A stretch of DNA of 43,004 nucleotides from NCBI GenBank assembly GCA_019118745.1, contig DWYJ01000095.1, forward strand, positions 1-43,004, read 5' to 3'. Shown in pieces: positions 8,373 through 15,885 of the stretch. The notes beneath the pieces are model-generated. The model saw only the letters and a list, made by a program, of their open reading frames with translations, had not been told where the DNA came from and made no database searches. A program made the position numbers and the translations under genes. This stretch comes from Candidatus Desulfovibrio gallistercoris. Its GTDB lineage: Bacteria > Desulfobacterota > Desulfovibrionia > Desulfovibrionales > Desulfovibrionaceae. Position 1 is the stretch's first letter. Every line of letters starts with the position of its first letter.

Positions 8373-9479
8373 ATGAACATCTATCTTGTGGGCGGCGCAG
8401 TGCGCGACATGCTGCTGGGTCGCCTGCCCCGTGAATGGGATTATGCCTTCGACGGCAGCCGGGAAGCCTTTCTCTCCATGCACCCCGGCGCGGAAATAGC
8501 CGGCGCCGTGCGCGTCTGTCTCTGGCAGGGCTGCGAATTCATGCCGCTGCGCGGGGGCTCCCTCCATGCCGACCTGCACGCGCGAGATCTGACCATCAAC
8601 GCCCTGGCGCTGGATGCGGCAGGCCGCCTGCATTGTCATCCGCAGGCCCTCGGCGACCTCCGGCACAGGCTGCTCCGGCCCGCCTCGTCCTCGGCCCTCG
8701 CCGACGACCCCGGCCGGGCCTTCCGCCTGGCCCGCTTTGCCGCCTGTCTGCCGGACTGGCAGCTTGCCCCCGAAGCGGAGGATCAGCTCCGCCTCCTTGA
8801 TCCGGCGGCACTGGCGGCCCTGCCCGCCGAACGCGTGGGGCGCGAGCTGCTCAAGGCCCTTGCCGGGCCCGCTCCCAGCCGCTTTCTGCGCGTACTGGCC
8901 GCCGGCGGCTGCCTCTCTCCCTGGTTTGCCGAGCTGGACGAGGCCGCGCGTATCCCCGCCGGGCCGCCCCGCTGGCATGGCAAGAATTCCGTGCTCGATC
9001 ACACCTGCGAGGTCATGGACCGCTGTGCCGGAGACGCCCTTGCCGTCTGGATGGCCCTCTGCCACGATCTCGGCAAGCTGCGCACGCCTGCGGACAACTG
9101 GCCGCACCACTACGGGCACGACGCCCTCGGCGTGCCTGTCGCACAAGAGCTGTGCCGGCGTCTGGCCCTCTCGAATCTGCACCTCAAGGCCGCTGAGACC
9201 GCCTGCGCCGATCATATGTGCGCGGGCCGCTATGGCGAACTGCGCACAGGCACCCGCCGAGACATCCTCTGGCGGGTGGAGCGGCGCGGTCTGAGCCGTC
9301 CCTTCTGGCGGCTGGTGGATGCCGACAGCCGCCAGCAGTGGAGCCTCCGGACCGAAAAGGAGCTGGCCGTCCTGCTCGCTGTCCGCCTACCGGAAGAGTG
9401 GCGCGACCGCGGCCCGGAATCGGCCCGACAGTTGCGCGACCTGCAATGCGCGGCACTGGCGGAAAGCGGCTGCCGCTGA
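8373..9479 (+). CDS. cca: CCA-adding tRNA nucleotidyltransferase family protein with HD domain
   Basis: A 368-residue class II nucleotidyltransferase of the CCA-adding/poly(A) polymerase family, expected to build or repair tRNA 3' CCA ends. GGAVRDMLLG opens the chain, RDLTINALALD (71-81) and DDPGRAFRLARFAA (111-124) follow, and an HD phosphohydrolase-type domain is marked by His210 and His231-Asp232. Two oddities are visible. The catalytic DxD is EWD (Glu21, Asp23). The loop before RDLTINAL is shorter than in the E. coli enzyme and lacks a clear TERK-like stretch. No convincing ribosome-binding site precedes the ATG. The gene diverges from birA with 9 bp between start codons. Poly(A) polymerase activity or an A-adding partner role cannot be excluded. 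Confidence 0.8.
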   Translation: MNIYLVGGAVRDMLLGRLPREWDYAFDGSREAFLSMHPGAEIAGAVRVCLWQGCEFMPLRGGSLHADLHARDLTINALALDAAGRLHCHPQALGDLRHRLLRPASSSALADDPGRAFRLARFAACLPDWQLAPEAEDQLRLLDPAALAALPAERVGRELLKALAGPAPSRFLRVLAAGGCLSPWFAELDEAARIPAGPPRWHGKNSVLDHTCEVMDRCAGDALAVWMALCHDLGKLRTPADNWPHHYGHDALGVPVAQELCRRLALSNLHLKAAETACADHMCAGRYGELRTGTRRDILWRVERRGLSRPFWRLVDADSRQQWSLRTEKELAVLLAVRLPEEWRDRGPESARQLRDLQCAALAESGCR

Positions 9480-9481
9480 TT

Positions 9482-9580
9482 GTTTTTTTGCGGGAGGGGG
9501 AACCCCTTTCACTCGCGCGAAAAGGGGTTCCCCCTCCCGCGCCCTCCCCTTCCCCAAACGCGCTTTGCCGGGAAATATGT
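9482..9580 (+). repeat. T-run, 20-bp perfect hairpin and pyrimidine tail (family 2)
   Basis: Just after the cca stop come a T7 run (9482-9489 region), then a perfect 20-bp hairpin (9490-9509 with 9521-9540, 11-nt loop), then a pyrimidine tail reading CCCTTCCCCAAACGCGC and TTTGCCGGGAA. The tail matches the truncated copy at 42965-43004 on the minus strand. The T-run may also end a weak stem overlapping the last cca codons. Nothing further is visible between 9581 and 9751. Confidence 0.6.
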
Positions 9581-9751
9581 CATGCCGCGGCGACACGACG
9601 GCTCGCCCCTCGCCCGCAGGTCCCCCGGCAGCTATCCCGAGGCACACGAAATATACCTATGCCGACGCGCCTGCGCCGCTGGCGGAAAGTACCCACTTCC
9701 GGGCAGTTAGTTCTTGCCGCACGCAAAGCTTCCGCAATTGATTTTCTTTTA

Positions 9752-10021
9752 CTAGAGGCTTTTCACGAATTCCGAAAATCGTTTGAGTGCATTAATAAAA
9801 GACCGATGCGACTTCTCCCCAATGTACTGCTTGCGGCCTCCCTTATCATAATATGGGAGAATATCATCTATTCTCTCTGCCAACTCTTGCCAAGTAAGAT
9901 TTTCTTCCGCTGTAATCCTGTCAACTCTATTACAGTAGTCATCTACAGTGCTGGGGTTCCCACTGGGGGTAACGTACTTGTAGCCCCGATCGATCAAGTA
10001 TTTTTTAAATGCTTCTTTCAT
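9752..10021 (-). CDS. Small orphan protein resembling a tyrosine-recombinase core-binding (SAM-like) domain
   Basis: An 89-residue all-helical protein starting MKEAFKKYLIDRG and ending INALKRFSEFVKSL. The pattern (KKYL, a TPSG-NPSTVDDYCNRV stretch, then RSFINALKRFSEF) recalls the N-terminal DNA-contacting domain of tyrosine recombinases, but no catalytic domain follows. That comparison is from memory of the fold pattern, not a search. AGGAG precedes the ATG. Base composition is far more AT-rich than ybeY 28 nt upstream, which points to acquisition, like the nuclease gene at 11018-12190. Function unknown; a DNA-binding accessory or an immunity-type partner are only possibilities. Confidence 0.65.
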   Translation of the reverse strand: MKEAFKKYLIDRGYKYVTPSGNPSTVDDYCNRVDRITAEENLTWQELAERIDDILPYYDKGGRKQYIGEKSHRSFINALKRFSEFVKSL

Positions 10022-10049
10022 AGCTGCTCCTAACGGTTTCCCAAACGAG

Positions 10050-10478
10050 CTACGATCTGAGCGCTTCACTTCCGGCCCCCAGACAGGCTCCGGCCAGAGC
10101 ATCCATTTCCGGGCCGTGATCCAGACCGGCCAGATGTCCCATGCCGTGCGCCAGCAGCCGCAGGAGATGTTCCCGGCCGTCCTGTCCGTACAGCAGGCAT
10201 TCCCTCCGCCAGGTCGGCAGAGAAAGCACCAGCTGGCCCGGCAAGGCGGCATCCCCAGGAAAAGAGAGCACGTTGGTCGGCCCGGAACAGCCCATATGCC
10301 GCTTGTTGCAGCGGGCCATATCGCCATCGTCCACCAGATGCAGCGTCAGCGCGGGGACGCCGTAGCCGCGCTGTGCGGCCTCTGCCTGCATATGCTCCAG
10401 CACCTGCCGCAATTGCCGTCTGTCCAGATCACACTGCCAGATGTTGGCCGCGCCATGTATCAGTATTTCCACACTCAT
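10050..10478 (-). CDS. ybeY: Endoribonuclease YbeY (rRNA maturation factor)
   Basis: A 142-residue single-domain metal-dependent endoribonuclease used in 16S rRNA 3'-end maturation and ribosome quality control. The zinc site is clear: HGMGHLAGLDH with His111, His115 and His121, matching the family HGxLHLxGYDH. GPTNVLSFPGD is the other hallmark. GAGGAG lies at good spacing before the ATG. Normally this gene directly follows pgpH and phoH; here about 1.85 kb of mostly AT-rich DNA separates it from pgpH, and an AT-rich gene follows it. A TATAAT-like box at 10579-10584 (minus) without a good -35 is the only hint of its own promoter. Confidence 0.9.
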   Translation of the reverse strand: MSVEILIHGAANIWQCDLDRRQLRQVLEHMQAEAAQRGYGVPALTLHLVDDGDMARCNKRHMGCSGPTNVLSFPGDAALPGQLVLSLPTWRRECLLYGQDGREHLLRLLAHGMGHLAGLDHGPEMDALAGACLGAGSEALRS

Positions 10479-10763
10479 GGAGATCTCCTCGTCATCCTAT
10501 GCCATCCGTCGGCACGCATACGCATACCACCATCGCCCGCAATAAACTGAAATCCTTTTCGCAACGCAAGGAAGCGGGATTATATCGGACGAAGCTGTAT
10601 CGCCGGCCGCAGGGGAGACTTTTTTCGGCATCGGCACCAGACGAAAAAAGACAGCCTGGCACGCCTCCTACCGCTGGGGGCTGTTCATGGAGGGCTTTTG
10701 AATCATTTCAACGTGGGGGAGATATTGACGACGCTTGCCCCGTGTGCCTTCCGATGGACATCT

Positions 10764-10892
10764 GTACCCCGTCCATACCGGCCCCGACCCGACGGCGCGC
10801 CTGAACGATTTATCCAGACGCTATTGAAAGAGTGGACATGCACGCAAGCGCACGCCCACTCATGGAAAAGGACAGCCTACTTGCCGAAATAG
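10764..10892 (+). pseudogene. Remnant of an IS481/IS3-type transposase (C-terminal integrase core)
   Basis: The frame from 10764 encodes VPRPYRPRPDGAPERFIQTL and then LKEW, a clear match to the RPYRPxTNGKAERFIQTLLREW block around the last catalytic Glu of IS481-type DDE transposases. It ends at a stop after YLPK. The segment just upstream (LPMDICTP in another frame) looks like the preceding family residues, implying a frameshift near 10770. No terminal inverted repeat or complete transposase is visible. The rest of 10479-11017 holds no convincing gene. Confidence 0.6.
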
Positions 10893-11017
10893 ATAGACAA
10901 GTACAACCTTGTGCATCCAAGTCGACTCTTGACAAAAATCTCCAGCACCATGCCGGACCGGCGAATAAACAACGTGTCGACACTCTGCACCTGGACGGTA
11001 AATCATTTTTTTTACAT

Positions 11018-12190
11018 TTATCCTTTATTCCCCCAATAGATTTCATTAAAAAAACGGTCTGCCTCAATCATATCGGAGAAACCTAATTTCTTTGATATTT
11101 CCTTTATTAAATCACAATAGTAAGCATATTCTTTGCCACTGAAGTTGCGGTAATCCTTATAGTTGAACGTTACGCCTACTTTTTTTGTCAGCACACTAAA
11201 AGGATTGCTGTTTAAAATGGCAAAATCCTTTTGATTGTATGAAATCATGATTTCAGTGACACAATTTACTGAAATATATGGCATATTTTCTACACGCTTC
11301 ATTGCTTCTGAGAAAACATAATCCGCATTTTCTGATTTGTTGGCACGGATAAAACGAACCAGCTCAGCAAATCCTTTATAATATTTATGGATAAATGGTT
11401 TTGTTCTCTTCAATCCTCCCGAGGCCCACTCATCTAACAAATCATTAAGCAGCGAAATAACCTTTTCTTTGGGCAAAAGAGGCTTGTCTGCAATTTTATT
11501 TAATATTTTTTCAGCGGTACGATACTTTTCTTTCCGCTTTGAAAACATATTTTCCAAACTTTCTTGTGACCATTCTTCAAGATATTTTTTGAGCATGTCA
11601 TAATCAAAAGCATATTCATATGTTAAAGGAACAGGCTTTATTTTTTTATTGTAAACTTGTTGCTTTTTATAAAAATTTTTATACTTCTCAATCCTCAAAA
11701 GAGTTGCAGGCATAGAATTTGACGTATAGGTTGCAAATGTTGCCATTGACTGTTTCCAAATATCAGAATCAAGTTTACATTCAAAACTTATTGAAACTTC
11801 ATTATTTAAAGTTATCTCCCCCTTGGTCATATTTGCAGAGCCTAAAATAATTTTACCACATTTATCTGTTTCAAATAAATACATTTTGGGATGAAAAACA
11901 CTTTCAGCCGACTTAGTTTCATAAAGGTATAATTTTGACGCTGGATAATTTTCTAGTACATTAAGCAGATGGGTTAGCGCTTCGGGCTCAGTCAGTCCAA
12001 AGTTCAGACCTGCAATAATGTGAATTTCACCATTGTTGGAGAAGAATGTTTCTAATGCGCCCATAATAAGGTCTAAACCTGACATTTTTAAAAATGCAAC
12101 AGAAATATATGCTTTTTGGGCTGTTTTCAGGCAGGCGCACAATTCCTTCATGTGGCTTTGCTTTTCGCTTAAATTATTAAGGAGTTTCAT
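11018..12190 (-). CDS. Phospholipase D-fold nuclease, NgoFVII-like restriction endonuclease type
   Basis: A 390-residue protein with one PLD catalytic motif: FHPKMYLFETD (His100, Lys102) followed by GSANMT (117-122) and the downstream Asn/Glu pair ending in NNEVSI. Single-motif PLD nucleases act as dimers, and this arrangement is typical of NgoFVII/BfiI-like DNA endonucleases and related stand-alone PLD proteins. The C-terminal half (about 170-390) is helical and charged and not recognised. There is no signal peptide. The gene is strongly AT-rich within a GC-rich chromosome, has its own near-consensus promoter and GAGGAAAA ribosome site, and has no methyltransferase beside it. A lone nuclease without protection suggests a defence or mobile-element role not tied to classical modification, or a degraded restriction system. 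Confidence 0.75.
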   Translation of the reverse strand: MKLLNNLSEKQSHMKELCACLKTAQKAYISVAFLKMSGLDLIMGALETFFSNNGEIHIIAGLNFGLTEPEALTHLLNVLENYPASKLYLYETKSAESVFHPKMYLFETDKCGKIILGSANMTKGEITLNNEVSISFECKLDSDIWKQSMATFATYTSNSMPATLLRIEKYKNFYKKQQVYNKKIKPVPLTYEYAFDYDMLKKYLEEWSQESLENMFSKRKEKYRTAEKILNKIADKPLLPKEKVISLLNDLLDEWASGGLKRTKPFIHKYYKGFAELVRFIRANKSENADYVFSEAMKRVENMPYISVNCVTEIMISYNQKDFAILNSNPFSVLTKKVGVTFNYKDYRNFSGKEYAYYCDLIKEISKKLGFSDMIEADRFFNEIYWGNKG

Positions 12191-12210
12191 TTTTCCTCAC
12201 AAAATTATAT

Positions 12211-12238
12211 ATTATAGAATTTATTAAAATGGTATCAA
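12211..12238 (-). promoter_or_regulatory. Sigma-70 promoter for the PLD nuclease gene
   Basis: Read on the minus strand: TTGATA (12233-12238), a 16-nt spacer and a perfect TATAAT (12211-12216), about 20 nt before the start codon and its GAGG site. It lies in a very AT-rich stretch. Confidence 0.65.
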
Positions 12239-12325
12239 TCAGTGTCATCAATAAACAATATGGGCCAAGCACAGCGAGCATATTTTATTTATTTGAAGTT
12301 ACTTGAAATTTTGTATCGACACGCC

Positions 12326-14782
12326 TTAGCAGGTACGCGTCGGCTTGGCGCTGCCGGCCGGCTGGGGCATGTCCGTCCCGTACAGGCCGCCGGCGTGCGA
12401 GACGGCGGCCGGAGGCGGCGGCGCACCTACTCCGGCGGGGCGATTCTGTGCCGGGGCGGCGGCGCGCGCTTCCGGCCGGGGGTCGGCCTTGTTTTCCGTT
12501 TTGGGGACGATGCCGCTGCTCTTGAGCTTGTCGTCCGGGTAGACGATGCGCTGGTGGAAGATGCCCGTCAGGATGCGCTGGAAGTTCTCGCTCAGGAAGT
12601 GCAGGTCCTTGAAGGTCAGCTCGGATTCATCAAGCTGCCCTTCGGAGAAGATGCCCTTGATGATGGTGTCGATATGCGAGCGGATGCGGGCCGGCGTGGG
12701 ATCGGTCAGCGTACGGCTGGACGCCTCCACGGAGTCGGCCAGCATGAGGATGGCGGCTTCCTTGGTTTGCGGACGGGGGCCGGGATAGCTGAAATCGGAC
12801 TCGCGCGGCTTTTCGCCCAGATTGATGGCCTTCTGGTAAAAGTAGCGGATGATGCGCGTGCCGTGATGCTGCCGGATGATGTCGATGATCTCCTGTCCCA
12901 GGTTGTAGCGCTCCGCGAGCTCCGCCCCCTTCTTGACGTGGGAGATGAGGATGAGCGCGCTCATGGACGGGGAAAGCTTGTCGTGCTTGTTGGGGCCGCC
13001 GAACTGATTTTCAATGAAGTATTCGGGATAGGCGATCTTGCCGGCATCATGGTAGAGCGCGGCCACCTTGCACAGCAGGCTGTTGGCGCCGATGGCCTTG
13101 GCCCCGGCCTCCACCATATTGGCCACCACCAGCGAGTGATGGTAGGTGCCGGGGATGGTCACCATGAGCTCCTGCATGAGGGGATGCTCAAGGCTCATGA
13201 GCTCCATGAGACGGAAGCGCGTGCTGTAGCCGAAGGAGAGTTCCAGCACCGGGCTCAGGGCAAACAGCAGGAGGAGGGAGACCACGCTGTTGGCCAGCAC
13301 GGCCACGGCATAGGCTGGGTAAAGTTCAAGCGGAACATTGAAAGAAAGCAGCAGTCCAAGGCAGATCACCGCCTGGCCGATGGTCAGGGGGATGACGCTC
13401 CAGACCACGTCCTGCCGGTTCTGGGCGCTGGTCACCAGCCAGGTGGCCAGCATGCCGCCGAGGAAATGGAAAAGGAAGACCTGGTAGCCCTGCTGGAACA
13501 TGAGGGTGACGAACAGGCAGAGCAGCAGCCCCATGGTGCAGTAACGCCGGGCGGCAAAGACCATGGCCACCAGCCCCACGGCCCCGGCCACGGGATAGGC
13601 CACGGCATAGGCGGCCAGATGGTTCAGGTCGCTCACCACGAGGCTCAGGGCATACAGGGCCTTGGCCCCGATGCCGAACAGCAGCAGGATCAGCGAGATG
13701 AGGAGCATGTCCTTGCAGCGCAGAGGCGTGCCGGGCTTGCCGCTGGGCGCCACATAAAAGCCGATGCCGAGGATGAGGGAAAAGATGAAGGCCCCGCCGA
13801 CCACCGTCCAGTGCATGCCGTCGCTTGCCTGGTCGTACATGGACTGGAGCTTGATCTGCTGCTCACGGCTGACGCGGGCCCCCTTGCGGACGATGAGCTC
13901 CCCCTTCTGTATCTGGTAGAAGACGGGCTCCACGTTTTCCGCCACGGCATTGCCGCGCTTTTGCGTGGACTCGCGGTTGAGGGTGAGCGTGGGCGGCAGC
14001 GTGGCCGCCAGAAAGGTATTCAGCGCCCGCCGCGAATGGACGTTGAGGCTGCTCTCCCGCTGCATGAGCGACGAGACTTCCGCAAGGAAGGACTGCACGT
14101 CGGGCAGGCTCGTCACGTCAGGACGCAGCAGCTCCGACCCATTGTCCAGATTGTGGATGATGGCCCCGGCCCGGCCCACACGGGCCACGCGGATATCGCT
14201 GACCAGCCCCTCGGTCAAGCGCTCATTGATCAGGGGGATGAGCTTCTTGAGCAGATAAGACTGGACTTCAGGCTGGGCGAGCTGCGGCAGCACTTCCTCG
14301 GCCACGCGCGGCGTGAGCTCGTCGGTCAGACGGCGCAGGGCGCTTTCGGCAGGCGCGGCGTCTCCGCCTTCGGCTGCACCGCCTCCAGCGGGTGCGGCAG
14401 GACCGCCGGCCGGCAGATCACCGGGGCGCTCCCCTCCCAGCTCACGCAATATGGCCAGCACCCGCGCCTGAAAATGCGTCAGCGGCTCCAGGCTGAGATC
14501 ATAGACGGGCGGTTGCAGCATGAGCACCTGCTTGCGCCGGGCGGCCGTCGCCTGGGAGTCCTCCACCTGCATGTCCCGGTCGGCCACCACGTCATGGTCG
14601 GCCACCTGTCCGGCGACATAGACGTGGCGCTCTCCTTCGAAATTGGCCCCCGCCAGCAGCGAGAGCACCAGCAGACTGCCCATCAGGACAAGAAGCCCCT
14701 GCCCGCAGTGATGCCGCGAGCGGATGGTACGGACCAACGCGGAGAAGCTAGAGGGGCGAACGGCTTTTTTCGGCGTCGTCAT
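12326..14782 (-). CDS. pgpH: 7TM-HD domain phosphodiesterase (PgpH family)
   Basis: An 818-residue membrane protein of the 7TMR-HD family; characterised members hydrolyse cyclic di-AMP. Order: a first membrane helix (about 28-46), an extracytoplasmic sensor domain (about 50-330), a cluster of hydrophobic helices (about 350-560), then a cytoplasmic HD domain with HHSLVVAN and YHDAGK (His578-Asp579) and the downstream RQHHGT and MLADSVEASSR motifs. The C-terminal tail after about 750 is rich in Pro and Ala. Its start overlaps the end of phoH by 35 nt, indicating translational coupling. Whether this lineage makes cyclic di-AMP cannot be judged here. Confidence 0.9.
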   Translation of the reverse strand: MTTPKKAVRPSSFSALVRTIRSRHHCGQGLLVLMGSLLVLSLLAGANFEGERHVYVAGQVADHDVVADRDMQVEDSQATAARRKQVLMLQPPVYDLSLEPLTHFQARVLAILRELGGERPGDLPAGGPAAPAGGGAAEGGDAAPAESALRRLTDELTPRVAEEVLPQLAQPEVQSYLLKKLIPLINERLTEGLVSDIRVARVGRAGAIIHNLDNGSELLRPDVTSLPDVQSFLAEVSSLMQRESSLNVHSRRALNTFLAATLPPTLTLNRESTQKRGNAVAENVEPVFYQIQKGELIVRKGARVSREQQIKLQSMYDQASDGMHWTVVGGAFIFSLILGIGFYVAPSGKPGTPLRCKDMLLISLILLLFGIGAKALYALSLVVSDLNHLAAYAVAYPVAGAVGLVAMVFAARRYCTMGLLLCLFVTLMFQQGYQVFLFHFLGGMLATWLVTSAQNRQDVVWSVIPLTIGQAVICLGLLLSFNVPLELYPAYAVAVLANSVVSLLLLFALSPVLELSFGYSTRFRLMELMSLEHPLMQELMVTIPGTYHHSLVVANMVEAGAKAIGANSLLCKVAALYHDAGKIAYPEYFIENQFGGPNKHDKLSPSMSALILISHVKKGAELAERYNLGQEIIDIIRQHHGTRIIRYFYQKAINLGEKPRESDFSYPGPRPQTKEAAILMLADSVEASSRTLTDPTPARIRSHIDTIIKGIFSEGQLDESELTFKDLHFLSENFQRILTGIFHQRIVYPDDKLKSSGIVPKTENKADPRPEARAAAPAQNRPAGVGAPPPPAAVSHAGGLYGTDMPQPAGSAKPTRTC

Positions 14783-15746
14783 AAGCGCTCACAATGGCCC
14801 CCACAAGAGGATGCCGCACCACATCGGCCTTGCAGAACGTGTGGACGGCAAGCCCCGGAACATCATGCAGCACCTGAAGGGCATGCACCAGCCCGGAACG
14901 TCCGTGGGGGGTCGTGTTCTGGGCAGGCAGATCGATCTGCGTGGTGTCGCCGGTGACGACCACCCGCGATCCGAACCCCATGCGGGTCAGGAACATCTTC
15001 ATCTGCTCGTGCGTGGTGTTCTGCGCTTCATCGAGGATGATGAAGGCATCGTTGAGGGTACGGCCGCGCATGAAGGCCAGCGGGGCCACCTCGATGACGC
15101 CGGTCTCCAGCATGGAAGCCACCTTGGGCTGCGGCATCATGTCGTGCAGGGCGTCGTACAGGGGGCGAAGATAGGGATTGACCTTCTCGGCCAGATCGCC
15201 GGGCAAAAAGCCCAGCCGCTCCCCGGCCTCCACGGCGGGACGGGTCAGCACGATACGTTTGACCTTGTGCTGCTGCAGCATGGAGAGCGCCATGGCCACG
15301 GCCAGATAGGTCTTGCCCGTCCCGGCGGGCCCCACGGCAAAAACGAGCTCGTGACGCCGCAGCACTTCAAGATAGCGCTTCTGCGCCACATTGCGCGCCG
15401 CGACACTCTTGCGGGGCGTATTGACGAACACGGCCTCGCGGAAGACCTGGCGCAGATCCAGCCCCGGGTCGCTGTCCAGCATGGCGTAGCTGCGCACCAC
15501 GTCCTGCCGGCTGATCGCCATGCCCTCACGCAGCAGCGCATACAGCTGGATGAGCACATTGCACACCCGCTGCCGCGCCTGCTCGTCGGCAGACTCCACC
15601 CAGAGGTGGGAACCACGGCTGCCGATGCGCGTGCCGCTTGCCTCGGCCAGCAGATCCAGGTGCAGGTTCTGCGGTCCGAAAAGGCTTGCCGTCAACGCGG
15701 GATCGTCAAAATCCACCGTTTCAACGTGTTGTGAATGAAGAGCCAT
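14748..15746 (-). CDS. phoH: PhoH-like ATPase (PhoH family)
   Basis: A 332-residue P-loop ATPase of the PhoH/YbeZ type, linked to YbeY in ribosome and RNA metabolism. Walker A is GPAGTGKT (139-146), Walker B is FIILDEAQNTT (Asp239-Glu240), and the TGDTTQIDLP motif follows. The N-terminal part (1-110) is the small KH-like/PhoH N domain. The ATG at 15746 matches the family start, though the upstream sequence has no strong ribosome site; the reading frame stays open further upstream. First gene of phoH-pgpH, diverging from the repeat-protein gene with 139 bp between starts. Confidence 0.88.
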   Translation of the reverse strand: MALHSQHVETVDFDDPALTASLFGPQNLHLDLLAEASGTRIGSRGSHLWVESADEQARQRVCNVLIQLYALLREGMAISRQDVVRSYAMLDSDPGLDLRQVFREAVFVNTPRKSVAARNVAQKRYLEVLRRHELVFAVGPAGTGKTYLAVAMALSMLQQHKVKRIVLTRPAVEAGERLGFLPGDLAEKVNPYLRPLYDALHDMMPQPKVASMLETGVIEVAPLAFMRGRTLNDAFIILDEAQNTTHEQMKMFLTRMGFGSRVVVTGDTTQIDLPAQNTTPHGRSGLVHALQVLHDVPGLAVHTFCKADVVRHPLVGAIVSAYDDAEKSRSPL

Positions 15747-15812
15747 AGGCAGACAGGATAGTCCATTTCCCCTTCTCTGTCCATTGCTCCCCCCGGCGGG
15801 CAAAGAATACCC

Positions 15813-15828
15813 TGGCATGTTTGTTGCA
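15813..15828 (+). promoter_or_regulatory. Sigma-54 (RpoN) promoter
   Basis: TGGCATGTTTGTTGCA matches the RpoN consensus TGGCACG-N4-TTGCW, with the invariant GG (15814-15815) and GC (15826-15827) exactly 10 nt apart. Transcription would begin near 15839, giving a leader of about 47 nt to the ATG at 15886. It requires an enhancer-binding activator; no obvious upstream activator palindrome is seen between here and phoH. Confidence 0.75.
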
Positions 15829-15845
15829 TAATTTCCGGCAACGAC

Positions 15846-15867
15846 TTGCCGCAGCCTACAGCGGCAA
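15846..15867 (+). other. Hairpin in the 5' leader of the repeat-protein mRNA
   Basis: TTGCCGC (15846-15852) pairs perfectly with GCGGCAA (15861-15867) around an 8-nt loop. It ends 7 nt before the AGGAG ribosome site (15875-15879), so it could influence translation. Confidence 0.5.
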
Positions 15868-15885
15868 AAATTGCAGGAGTCATCC

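Noticed and set aside
10976..12322. TCGACAC on both sides of the nuclease insert as a target duplication
   Set aside because: Only seven bases shared and not located at clear element ends; too short to support.
12242..14956. 904-codon plus-strand frame opposite pgpH
   Set aside because: Low-information composition and no motif; pgpH on the other strand has a full HD domain and membrane helices.
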